NCBI RefSeq assembly: GCF_003074055.1
Contig: NZ_CP029043.1
Coordinates: forward strand, 5,138,501-5,202,500
DNA: 64,000 nt
Source of the DNA: Streptomyces nigra
Lineage (GTDB): Bacteria; Actinomycetota; Actinomycetes; Streptomycetales; Streptomycetaceae
Direction: 5' to 3'
In this document: one piece after another, positions 42,586 through 50,395 of the stretch
Position numbering within the stretch: position 1 is the stretch's first letter
Layout of the letters: each line of letters opens with the position of its first letter
The notes under the pieces: model-generated
Databases searched by the model: none
What the model was told of the DNA's origin: nothing
The model's input: only the letters and a program-made list of their open reading frames with translations
Position numbers and translations under genes: made by a program

Positions 42586-43868
42586 GTGGTCGACGCACCC
42601 GGCGGACGGCCGTCACGGGCATCGGCGTGGTCGCGCCCAACGGACTGCACGCGGACACCTACTGGAAGAACGTCAAGGACGGCACCAGCGTCCTCGACCG
42701 GGTCACCCGCGAGGGCTGCGAGCATCTGCCGCTGCGGGTCGCGGGCGAGGTCCGAGGCTTCGACGCCACCGCGCTGATCGAGGAGACCTTCCTCGTCCAG
42801 ACCGACAAGTTCACCCACTTCGCGCTCGCGGCCGCCGACGCCGCCCTCCAGGACGCCGGGCTCAGCGCCGCCGCCTGGACGGACGCCCCCTACTCCGTGG
42901 GCGTCGTCACCGCCGCCGGGTCCGGCGGCGGCGAGTTCGGCCAGCGCGAACTGCAGAAACTGTGGGGCAAGGGCTCCCGGTTCGTCGGGCCCTACCAGTC
43001 CATCGCCTGGTTCTACGCCGCCAGCACCGGCCAGATCTCCATCCGCAAGGGCTTCAAGGGCCCCTGCTCGGTCGTGGCCAGCGACGAGGCGGGCGGCCTC
43101 GACGCCGTCGCGCACGCCGCCCGGGCCGTCCATCGCGGCACCGACGTCATCGTGGTCGGGGCGGCCGAGGCACCCCTCGCCCCCTACTCGGCCGTCTGCC
43201 AGCTCGGCTACCCCGAGCTCAGCACCGAGGCCGACCCCACCCGCGCCTACCGCCCCTTCACCTCCGCGGCCTGCGGATTCGTCCCCGCCGAGGGCGGTGC
43301 CGTCCTGGTCGTCGAGGACCTGGACCGCGCGCGGCGCCGGGGCACGGACGTACGGGCCACCGTCGCCGGGCACTCCGCCACCTTCACCGGCGCCTCCCGC
43401 TGGGACCGCTCCCGCGAAGGGCTCGCGCAGGCCGTCCGGGGCGCCCTCGACGAGGCCGGCTGCGCACCGGAGGAGATCGACGTGGTCTTCGCCGACGCGC
43501 TGGGCGTCCCCGAGGCCGACCGCGCCGAGGCGCTCGCCCTCGCCGACGCCCTCGGCGCGCACGGCACCCGTGTGCCGGTGACCGCCCCCAAGGCCGGTAT
43601 CGGGCGCTCCTACTGCGGCGCGCCCCTGCTCGACGTCGTGGCCGCGGTGCAGGCCATGGAGCACGGGCTGATCCCGCCGACCCCGGGCGTCTTCGACGTC
43701 TGCCACGACATCGACCTGGTGACGTCCTCGGCCCGCCCGGCCGACCTGCGCACCGCCCTCGTCCTCAGCCGGGGACTCATGGGCTCCAACGCGGCGCTCG
43801 TCCTGCGCCGGGGCGACACGACCGCCGGATGGACGACGCCGGACAGACGACAAGGAGAACGCGTATGA
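42582..43868 (+). CDS. Type II polyketide chain-length factor (KS-beta)
   Basis: KS-beta pairs with KS-alpha, decarboxylates the starter malonyl-ACP and sets chain length. The 428-residue protein aligns with KS-alpha around VASDEAGGLDAV; at the position of the KS-alpha active Cys (both residue 169) it has Glu, where most chain-length factors carry Gln. It ends its frame overlapping the ACP start (ATGA). It corresponds to whiE ORF IV. Confidence 0.95.
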   Translation: MSGRRTRRTAVTGIGVVAPNGLHADTYWKNVKDGTSVLDRVTREGCEHLPLRVAGEVRGFDATALIEETFLVQTDKFTHFALAAADAALQDAGLSAAAWTDAPYSVGVVTAAGSGGGEFGQRELQKLWGKGSRFVGPYQSIAWFYAASTGQISIRKGFKGPCSVVASDEAGGLDAVAHAARAVHRGTDVIVVGAAEAPLAPYSAVCQLGYPELSTEADPTRAYRPFTSAACGFVPAEGGAVLVVEDLDRARRRGTDVRATVAGHSATFTGASRWDRSREGLAQAVRGALDEAGCAPEEIDVVFADALGVPEADRAEALALADALGAHGTRVPVTAPKAGIGRSYCGAPLLDVVAAVQAMEHGLIPPTPGVFDVCHDIDLVTSSARPADLRTALVLSRGLMGSNAALVLRRGDTTAGWTTPDRRQGERV

Positions 43869-44131
43869 CGACACAAGTGACCCAGGTGACCTTCACGGAA
43901 CTGGCGACCCTGATGAAGCAGGCCGCCGGTGTGACCGTCGACCCGCACGACCTGGAGGGCCGGGCCGACACCCCGTTCGCCGAGTTCGGGCTGGACTCCC
44001 TCGGCCTGCTCGGCATCGTGGGCGAGCTGGAGAACCGCCACGGCCGGGCGCTGCCCACCGACGCGGAGCGCTGCAAGAGCCCGCGCGCCTTCCTCGACCT
44101 GGTCAACGGCTCGCTCGCGACGGGAGCCTGA
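43865..44131 (+). CDS. Acyl carrier protein of the pigment polyketide synthase
   Basis: This 88-residue ACP carries the growing chain on phosphopantetheine at Ser45 in FGLDSLGLLG. The start overlaps the KS-beta stop (ATGA); GGAGAA precedes the ATG. Helix 2 after the Ser (GIVGELENRHG) and the rest of the fold are complete. It corresponds to whiE ORF V. Confidence 0.96.
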   Translation: MTTQVTQVTFTELATLMKQAAGVTVDPHDLEGRADTPFAEFGLDSLGLLGIVGELENRHGRALPTDAERCKSPRAFLDLVNGSLATGA

Positions 44132-44132
44132 C

Positions 44133-44588
44133 ATGGCCGGACACACCGAGAACGAGATCACCATCGCCGCGCCCGTCGACCTCGTCTGGGACATGACGAA
44201 CGACCTGGAGCGCTGGCCCGAGCTGTTCAGCGAGTACGCCTCCTGCGAGGTGCTCTCCCGCGACGGCGACACGGTGACGTTCCGCCTCACCATGCACCCC
44301 GACGAGAACGGCAAGGTCTGGAGCTGGGTCTCCGAGCGCGTCGCAGACCGCGAGAAGCTCGTCGTCCGCGCCCGCCGCATCGAGACGGGCCCCTTCGCCT
44401 ACATGAACATCGTGTGGGAGTACGAGGAGACCCCGGACGGCACCCGGATGCACTGGACGCAGGACTTCGAGATGAAGCCCGACGCCCCGGTCGACGACGC
44501 GTGGATGACGGACAACATCAACCGCAACTCGCCCATCCAGATGGCCCTCATCCGCGACCGTGTGGAGGCGGCATGCACCACGCACTGA
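44133..44588 (+). CDS. Polyketide aromatase/cyclase, SRPBCC fold
   Basis: This 151-residue START-like (SRPBCC) domain protein guides first-ring cyclisation and aromatisation of the poly-beta-ketone chain, as whiE ORF VI. It starts MAGHTENEITIAAPVDLVWDMTNDLERWPELF and keeps the fold's usual features (VLSRDGDTVTFRL, EYEETPDGTRMHW). It begins 1 base after the ACP stop and overlaps the next gene by 16 bases, all one operon. Confidence 0.95.
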   Translation: MAGHTENEITIAAPVDLVWDMTNDLERWPELFSEYASCEVLSRDGDTVTFRLTMHPDENGKVWSWVSERVADREKLVVRARRIETGPFAYMNIVWEYEETPDGTRMHWTQDFEMKPDAPVDDAWMTDNINRNSPIQMALIRDRVEAACTTH

Positions 44589-44896
44589 TCGTCGCCAGGA
44601 TGGAGCCCGGCGCGGCCAAGGACATCGCCGGCGTCTTCGCCGACTCCGACCGCGGCGAACTGCCCCACCTCGTGGGCGTCACCCAGCGCTCGCTGTTCCA
44701 GTTCGGCGACGTCTACATGCACTTCATCGAGGCCGAGCAGGACCCGGGCCCCGCCATCGCCAAGGTGGCCGGGCACCCCGAGTTCGTCGGCATCAGCCGC
44801 CGCCTGGAGGCGTTCGTCAGCCCCTACGACCCGCAGACCTGGCGGAGTCCGAAGGACGCGATGGCCCGCTGCTTCTACCAGTGGCGCAAGGACTGA
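44573..44896 (+). CDS. TcmI-type polyketide cyclase
   Basis: This 107-residue ferredoxin-fold cyclase (whiE ORF VII/TcmI type) begins MHHALIVARMEPGAAKDIAGVF and ends in the family's typical C-terminal MARCFYQWR. It catalyses a later ring closure. The gene overlaps the aromatase by 16 bases and ends the plus-strand operon; a hairpin terminator follows at 44909-44945. Confidence 0.95.
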   Translation: MHHALIVARMEPGAAKDIAGVFADSDRGELPHLVGVTQRSLFQFGDVYMHFIEAEQDPGPAIAKVAGHPEFVGISRRLEAFVSPYDPQTWRSPKDAMARCFYQWRKD

Positions 44897-44908
44897 GCGC
44901 AGCACATG

Positions 44909-44945
44909 GGCCGCCGCCCGCACCCGTCCGGTGCGGGCGGCGGCC
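44909..44945. terminator. Terminator between the cyclase and the amidohydrolase
   Basis: A 16-bp perfect stem (left arm starting GGCCGCCGCCCGCACC at 44909-44924, right arm 44930-44945) closes a 5-base loop; TTTCG follows on the plus strand. It lies between convergent genes. Confidence 0.88.
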
Positions 44946-44965
44946 TTTCGTCCGCCAAGTCCCGG

Positions 44966-45934
44966 CTACGACCGGTCGAGCGCCGGCATCAGACGCAGCG
45001 CGTTGTCCCGGTTGATCCGCTGGAGCTGCTCCTCGGACAGGAACGGGTCGCTGTCCAGGGCGGGCGTCACACGGTCGGCGATGACATGGGCGGGCGTGGG
45101 CGGCCAGTCCGTGCCGAACAGGATCCGGTCCGGATCCACCGTCGCCATCAGCGTCGGCGTCGCCGACGGCGACATCGGCCCGGCGGTGTCGAAGTAGAAC
45201 CGGTGCAGATAGTCGCGGACCCGCTCGGGCTCGACGGCCGGCTCCACGGCCCCGCCGAACAGCTCCAGCCGGGTCGCCATGTAGGGGAGGAAGCCACCGC
45301 CGTGCGGCAGGATGAAGCTCAGGTTCGGGTAGCGGTCCAGGGTGCCGTTGCGGATGAGGTTCACGGCCGCGCGGGTCGTGTCCATCAGGAAGTCGCACAC
45401 GAAGGGCGGCATGCCGGGCAGCCCGCCGCCGTCTTTCCCGCCGGCCGGCACCTCCATGGGGTGCGTGCTGACGACCGCGGACCGCTCGTCGAGCTCCCGC
45501 AGCAGCCGGTCGTGCGCCGGGTCGCCGAGGAAGACGCCGTTCATGCTGGTCCGGGTGCTCACCCCGACCGCCCCGAGCTCGTCGAGGCCGTGTCGCACGC
45601 TCCAGGACGACAGCTCCAGGTCGTCCAGGAAGACCGGGGTGAAGAAGGCGAAGCGCTCCGGGTCCGCCTCGACGACGTCGGCCGCGGCGCGCAGAGCGAC
45701 CCGGGCGCTCTCCTGGCGCTCGGCGCGCTCCTGGAACCGGCCGAGCATGGCCACGGTCATCACCGCGGTGCCGATGCCCGTCTTGTCCATGATCTCCAGG
45801 GCTGCGTCCCGGTCCCAGCGGGTCCACCAGGGCAGCCGCTCCCGGTCGACGACGCCGCGTCGTTCCGCCCAGTCCAGCCAGGCCGGGGCGGTGAAGTGAT
45901 GGTGGACGTCGATACGTCCGGCGAGAGGGGGCAT
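44966..45934 (-). CDS. Amidohydrolase/decarboxylase family protein in the pigment cluster
   Basis: This 322-residue TIM-barrel protein belongs to amidohydrolase-2, which includes ACMSD-type metal-dependent decarboxylases. It has the HxH metal motif near the N-terminus (GRIDVHHHFTAP), further His in THPMEVPA and LPHGGGFLPYM, and a conserved Asp in LFGTDWPPTP. I do not recall it in the S. coelicolor whiE cluster. It may decarboxylate or hydrolyse the pigment intermediate; that is inference. It follows the hydroxylase gene on the same strand, 58 bases downstream of it, so they may be cotranscribed. Confidence 0.87.
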   Translation of the reverse strand: MPPLAGRIDVHHHFTAPAWLDWAERRGVVDRERLPWWTRWDRDAALEIMDKTGIGTAVMTVAMLGRFQERAERQESARVALRAAADVVEADPERFAFFTPVFLDDLELSSWSVRHGLDELGAVGVSTRTSMNGVFLGDPAHDRLLRELDERSAVVSTHPMEVPAGGKDGGGLPGMPPFVCDFLMDTTRAAVNLIRNGTLDRYPNLSFILPHGGGFLPYMATRLELFGGAVEPAVEPERVRDYLHRFYFDTAGPMSPSATPTLMATVDPDRILFGTDWPPTPAHVIADRVTPALDSDPFLSEEQLQRINRDNALRLMPALDRS

Positions 45935-45992
45935 GGCACACCGTCCTCGGTGCTCGATGAGGGGTGACAGTGATGAGGGGTGACCGCGTGGG

Positions 45993-47621
45993 TCAGTCGC
46001 GGCAGAGCACGCTCTGCAGCACGTTCGTCAGCACACGGTCGGCGTCCGGCATCGCCGCGTCGGCCCGCCAGGCGACGAAGCCGTCGGGGCGCACCAGCAC
46101 CGCGCCGTCCTCGGCGGTGCCGTGCAGCTCGGCCCAGTCGGCGTCCGCCTCCGGGGCCAGGTCGTGGTCGGGCCCGGTGCCCACGAGATACGCCTCGACG
46201 GGCATGCCCAGGTTCGCCGACGCCTTCTGGACCGCGGTCCGCCACTTCTGCCCGCCCGACCCGGCGAGCAGCACGAAGGACTGCTCGTACAGGTCCAGCG
46301 TGGAGATCCGGGAGCCGTCCCGGGTCACCCACATGTGGGGCGCGCGGGTGCCCGGTTCACCGCCGAGCTCGAAGGAGTCGGGGACGACCGGGCGCTGCGC
46401 GGGGGCGTCCACGACGGCCCGGGAGGCGTAGCGGTAGCAGAGGGCGACGGTCATCAGGTCCGCCGGATCGTCGTTGCGTCCCGTCGGGCTGAAGCCGGGG
46501 TGCTGCTCGTCGGCGGCCTGGACGCAGGCGCGGGTGCCGGTGGCCAGCGCGACCGGGCGCCGTTCCGCCTCGTACGTGTCCAGCAGCGCCGGGCCCGCCC
46601 AGCCGCGCAGCACGGCCGCCAGCTTCCAGGCGAGGTTGTGCGCGTCCTGGATACCGGTGTTGGAGCCGAACGCGCCGGTCGGCGGCATCTCGTGGACGGA
46701 GTCTCCGGCGAGCAGGACACGGCCCTCGCCGTACGCGTCCGCGACCCGCTTCGAGGCGTGCCAGGGCGCCCGGCCGGTGACCTCGACGTCGATGTCGTCG
46801 ACGCCGGCCGCGGCACGGATGTGCGCGGTGAGCCGCTCGTCGGTGAAGTCGTCGAGGGTCTCGCCCCGCGCCGGATACCAGGGCACATGGATGACCCAGC
46901 GTTCCTCGTTGTCGACCGGGAGCAGGGCGCCCTCGCCCTCGGGGTCGGTGACGTAGCACACGACGAAACGTTTCTTGCCGATGTGGTCCTTCAGGTTCCG
47001 GCTGCGGAAGGTGACGCTCACGTTGTGGAACAGCTCGCCCGGACCGGACTGCCCGATCCCCAGCCGGGTGCGCGCCGGGCTGCGCGGGCCGTCGGCCGCC
47101 ACCAGGTACTCGGCGCGCACGACACGGGTCGCACCGGACGCCCGGTCCAGGATCTCGGCCCGCACCCCCTCGCCGTCCTGCTCGAAGGAGACCACCTCGG
47201 AGCCGAACCGGATGTCCGCGCCCAACTCCCGCGCGTACTCCAGCAGGACCGGCTCCAGGTCGTTCTGGCTGCACAGGCACCAGTCCGACGAGCTCACCCG
47301 GGTGATGTCCATGCCGCCGGAGATGTCCCCGATGATCCAGCGGCGTCTGGACCCGGTGAGGGAGTCCACCTGGAGGATCCCGTCGTTCCCGGAGAGCACG
47401 CGCGCCGCCTCACGGATCCGCGGTTCCACCCCGGCGGTCCGGTAGATCTCCATGGTGCGCACGTTGTTGCCCCGGCCGCGCGGGTGCGTGGACGTCCCCT
47501 CGTGCCGTTCCACGAGCAGGTGCTGAATTCCGAGGCGTCCCAGGAAGACCGACGTGGAAAGACCCACCAGGGAGCCGCCGACGACGAGAACTGGTACAGA
47601 TTCCGCTTCGTGTCCGCTCAC
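45993..47621 (-). CDS. FAD-dependent aromatic hydroxylase of the pigment cluster
   Basis: This 542-residue flavin monooxygenase has the FAD-binding start VPVLVVGGSLVGLSTSVFL (GxGxxG replaced by GGSLVG), the DG motif region VAADGPRSPAR, and GRVLLAGDSVHEMPPTG (GD motif). It resembles whiE ORF VIII and other polyketide hydroxylases. The GTG start lies 147 bases from the divergent P450 gene. In whiE the hydroxylase is read divergently from the main operon; here it is convergent with it, with the amidohydrolase between. Confidence 0.93.
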   Translation of the reverse strand: MSGHEAESVPVLVVGGSLVGLSTSVFLGRLGIQHLLVERHEGTSTHPRGRGNNVRTMEIYRTAGVEPRIREAARVLSGNDGILQVDSLTGSRRRWIIGDISGGMDITRVSSSDWCLCSQNDLEPVLLEYARELGADIRFGSEVVSFEQDGEGVRAEILDRASGATRVVRAEYLVAADGPRSPARTRLGIGQSGPGELFHNVSVTFRSRNLKDHIGKKRFVVCYVTDPEGEGALLPVDNEERWVIHVPWYPARGETLDDFTDERLTAHIRAAAGVDDIDVEVTGRAPWHASKRVADAYGEGRVLLAGDSVHEMPPTGAFGSNTGIQDAHNLAWKLAAVLRGWAGPALLDTYEAERRPVALATGTRACVQAADEQHPGFSPTGRNDDPADLMTVALCYRYASRAVVDAPAQRPVVPDSFELGGEPGTRAPHMWVTRDGSRISTLDLYEQSFVLLAGSGGQKWRTAVQKASANLGMPVEAYLVGTGPDHDLAPEADADWAELHGTAEDGAVLVRPDGFVAWRADAAMPDADRVLTNVLQSVLCRD

Positions 47622-47768
47622 GTCGTCGATGTCTACCGTGACGGGCTCCGAGCCACACGTGCTTCACCGAGCGAACCCGTATGGCGCAGCACCGTTTGCG
47701 GCCCTGAACGCCCCGGGGAACTGTGGCTTCGAAACCACGGACATTCACGCCAACCCCGGGGACCAGTC

Positions 47769-49037
47769 ATGACGCAAGCGTTCGCATCCGAGGAATCCGA
47801 GGCACTGTCGGCACAGGAGGCGGCCGCCGCGGCGTCGTCGTGCAGCCGGGAGTTCCGCGCAAACCCGCACCCCGTGTACGCCGCCCTCAGGGAGGCGGCG
47901 CCGGTCTGCCCGCTGTCCCCGCCGCACGGCGTGGAGACGTACCTCATCACGCGTTATGACGACGCCCGCGCCGCCCTCGCCGACCCCCGGTTCAGCAAGG
48001 ACATGTACGGCGCCATCGACGCCTACCACCGCATCTTCGGCGACTCGTCGATCGCCCTCGACGACAACATGCTCTTCTCCGACCCGCCGAAGCACACCCG
48101 GCTGCGGCGCATCGTCGGCAACACCTTCACCCCGAAGCGCGTGGAATCGCTGCGGGCGCGGGTCCAGCAGATCACCGACGAACTGCTCGACGCGTGCCCG
48201 ACGACCGAGCCGGTGAATCTCCTCCCGGAATTCTGCTTCCCCCTTCCGCTGCAGGTGATCTGTGAACTCCTCGGCGTTCCGGAGAACGAGCGGAAGCAGG
48301 CGCAGGAATGGTCCGCGACGGTCGCCCAGACGGGATTCGGTCCGGAGGCGCGCGCGAAACTGGAGATCGCCGAGGGAAATCTCCGCGACTATCTCGTCGA
48401 CCTGTGCGCCCGTAAGCGCCGGGAGCCCGACGGCGGTCTGCTCAGCGCCCTCGTCACCGCCCAGGACCAGGAGGGCTCCCTCACCGACGGCGAACTCGTC
48501 TCCACCGCCTGGGTGCTGCTCTTCGCCGGGCACAAGTCGACGGCGTACCAGATCGGGAACGCGGTCTACCACCTGCTCAGCCGGCCCGACCAGAAGGAGT
48601 TGGCGCTGAAGGACGCGAGCACGCTGGCCCAGGCCATCGAGGAGGTCTTCCGGTTCGAGACCTCCGTGGAGAACTCCACGTTCCGCTACGCCAAGGAGGA
48701 CGTGGTCGTCCGGGACACGCTGATCCCCAAGGGCGCCCTGGTCCAGATCTCCATCACCGGCGCCAACCGCGACCCGGAGTTGTTCACCGCCCCCGACGAG
48801 ATGGACGTACGCCGCCCGAACGTCCAGGCCTCGCACCTCGCGTTCGGCTACGGCCCGCACTACTGCGTCGGCGCCCCGCTCGCCCGGCTGGAGATGCAGA
48901 TCGCCCTGGGTACGCTCTTCGCGCGGCACCCCAAGGTGGCCCTGGCGCAGAAGCCCGAGGACGCGCGCTGGATGACCGTGCCGTTCCCCGCCTTCCGGGG
49001 CCTCGCCGAACTCCCCGTCGTCCTCGACCCGTCATGA
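47769..49037 (+). CDS. Cytochrome P450 in the pigment cluster
   Basis: This 422-residue bacterial P450 has the heme loop FGYGPHYCVGAPLARLE (Cys366), the ExxR region EEVFRFE, and an I-helix FAGHKSTA, where Lys-Ser replace the usual Glu-Thr (AGHETT). It probably hydroxylates or couples the polyketide, with redox partners encoded elsewhere. ATG 47769 is preceded by GGGGACCAG; the frame is open far upstream but without P450 similarity. The stop overlaps the next gene (ATGA). P450s are not part of the S. coelicolor whiE cluster as I remember it. Confidence 0.94.
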   Translation: MTQAFASEESEALSAQEAAAAASSCSREFRANPHPVYAALREAAPVCPLSPPHGVETYLITRYDDARAALADPRFSKDMYGAIDAYHRIFGDSSIALDDNMLFSDPPKHTRLRRIVGNTFTPKRVESLRARVQQITDELLDACPTTEPVNLLPEFCFPLPLQVICELLGVPENERKQAQEWSATVAQTGFGPEARAKLEIAEGNLRDYLVDLCARKRREPDGGLLSALVTAQDQEGSLTDGELVSTAWVLLFAGHKSTAYQIGNAVYHLLSRPDQKELALKDASTLAQAIEEVFRFETSVENSTFRYAKEDVVVRDTLIPKGALVQISITGANRDPELFTAPDEMDVRRPNVQASHLAFGYGPHYCVGAPLARLEMQIALGTLFARHPKVALAQKPEDARWMTVPFPAFRGLAELPVVLDPS

Positions 49038-49354
49038 CGGGCGGAGCCCCGGAGCGCGTACGCGTGGTGCGGCTGCTGCGCGTGCGCGAGGGGATGGAGG
49101 CGGACTTCGTGGCGTCCTACCGCGAGGTCCGCCGGGGTTCGGCCGGCGTCCCCGGGCATCTCGGCGAGCAACTGTGCCGTTCGCTGGACGACCCCGCCCA
49201 GTGGCTGCTCACCAGTGAGTGGGAGAGCTTCGAGGCGGTACGGGCCTGGCGGTCCGGCTCCGCGCACCGGACCCTGGTCGAGCCGATGAACGCCTGTCTG
49301 CACGACGACCGCTGGACGGCGGTCTTCCAGGTCAGGGAGAGCACCACCGCCTGA
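49034..49354 (+). CDS. Small antibiotic-biosynthesis monooxygenase-like protein
   Basis: This 106-residue ferredoxin-fold protein (VRVVRLLRVREGMEADFVAS, GHLGEQLC, PAQWLLTSEWES) resembles the N-terminal domain of the protein at 39699, sharing GHLG-(D/E)-QLC and PAQW-(I/L)-(I/L)-TSEWES. Members of the ABM family oxidise quinone-like polyketides without metals or act as cyclases. It overlaps the P450 gene by ATGA, so these two are coexpressed. It is the last gene of the pigment block. Confidence 0.9.
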   Translation: MTGGAPERVRVVRLLRVREGMEADFVASYREVRRGSAGVPGHLGEQLCRSLDDPAQWLLTSEWESFEAVRAWRSGSAHRTLVEPMNACLHDDRWTAVFQVRESTTA

Positions 49355-49436
49355 GCGGCCGGCGCGGGCGCCGGGAGCGGGACCGAAGGGCGAGACGGGG
49401 CTGACCAGCATGTGACCGGCCGGTAAGGTCGGGGAC

Positions 49437-49946
49437 GTGCCGAAGCCGCTCAGTCTTCCCTTCGACCCCATCGCCCGCGCCGACGAACTCTGGAAGCAGC
49501 GCTGGGGCAGCGTGCCGTCCATGGCCGCCATCACCTCGATCATGCGCGCCCAGCAGATCCTCCTCGCCGAGGTCGACTCGGTGGTCAAGCCGTACGGGCT
49601 GACGTTCGCCCGGTACGAGGCGCTGGTGCTGCTGAACTTCTCCAAGGCCGGCGAACTGCCGATGTCCAAGATCGGCGAGCGGCTGATGGTGCACCCCACG
49701 TCGGTGACGAACACCGTCGACCGGCTGGTGCGCTCCGGCCTGGTGGCCAAGCGCCCCAACCCCAACGACGGGCGCGGCACCCTCGCCTCCATCACCGACA
49801 AGGGCCGCGAGGTCGTCGACGCGGCCACCCGCGACCTGATGGCCATGGACTTCGGACTCGGGGTCTACGACGCGGAGGAGTGCGCGGAGATCTTCGCGAT
49901 GCTGCGCCCGCTGCGGGTCGCGGCACACGACTTCGAGGAGAGCTGA
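49437..49946 (+). CDS. MarR family transcriptional regulator
   Basis: This 169-residue protein is a MarR-type regulator with an N-terminal extension (MPKPLSLPFDPIARADELW), the winged-helix part (FARYEALVLLNFSKA, MVHPTSVTNTVDRLV) and the wing NPNDGRGTLASITDKG. GTG 49437 is the start; AAGGTCGGGG is close upstream. It lies 82 bases after the pigment block, but the DUF3817/icmA side downstream suggests it belongs to the conserved chromosome. Its ligand is unknown. Confidence 0.91.
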   Translation: MPKPLSLPFDPIARADELWKQRWGSVPSMAAITSIMRAQQILLAEVDSVVKPYGLTFARYEALVLLNFSKAGELPMSKIGERLMVHPTSVTNTVDRLVRSGLVAKRPNPNDGRGTLASITDKGREVVDAATRDLMAMDFGLGVYDAEECAEIFAMLRPLRVAAHDFEES

Positions 49947-49989
49947 CCCCGGCCAAGATCTCCCGGAACAGGTGGTTACGCTCTTCCGC

Positions 49990-50322
49990 ATGAAGAAGAG
50001 CGTCCTGACCCGCTACCGGGTGATGGCCTACGTCACCGCCGTCATGCTGCTCGTGCTGTGCACCTGCATGGTGTTCAAGTACGGCTTCGACATGGGCGAG
50101 GACGTCACCTTCGCCGTCTCCCAGGTGCACGGCTTCCTCTACATCGTCTACCTGATCTTCGCGTTCGACCTCGGGTCCAAGGCGAAGTGGCCGTTCGGGA
50201 AGCTGCTCTGGGTGCTTCTCTCCGGCACCATTCCGCTGGCCGCCTTCTTTGTGGAGCGCAAGGTCACACGGGATGTGGAACCGCTGGTCAGCGGTGTGGA
50301 GCCGGCCGTCGCCAAGGCCTGA
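49990..50322 (+). CDS. DUF3817 family membrane protein (second copy)
   Basis: This 110-residue protein has three hydrophobic segments and the DUF3817 layout (YRVMAYVTAVMLLVL, VHGFLYIVYLIFAFDLG, WPFGKLLWVLLSGTIPL). It is a paralogue of the protein at 38818; both share VHG-(F/M)-L-(x)-(x)-(x)-YLIF. ATG 49990 has no strong ribosome binding site. It lies 43 bases after the MarR gene in the same direction. Confidence 0.88.
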   Translation: MKKSVLTRYRVMAYVTAVMLLVLCTCMVFKYGFDMGEDVTFAVSQVHGFLYIVYLIFAFDLGSKAKWPFGKLLWVLLSGTIPLAAFFVERKVTRDVEPLVSGVEPAVAKA

Positions 50323-50363
50323 CACGACCGCCGCGCCCCGGGTGCGGCGGTTCTCCCATCGAC

Positions 50364-50387
50364 ATTTACTAGGACGTCCAAGTAAAT
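50364..50387. promoter_or_regulatory. 24-bp palindrome at the icmA start
   Basis: The left arm ATTTACTAGGAC (50364-50375) and right arm GTCCAAGTAAAT (50376-50387) match over 11 of 12 positions, giving an almost perfect palindrome centred on GGACGTCC. It ends 2 bases before ATG 50390 and 8 before ATG 50396, so a protein bound here would block transcription or initiation. Its AT-rich arms stand out from the surroundings. The regulator is not identified. Confidence 0.7.
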
Positions 50388-50395
50388 TCATGGGT

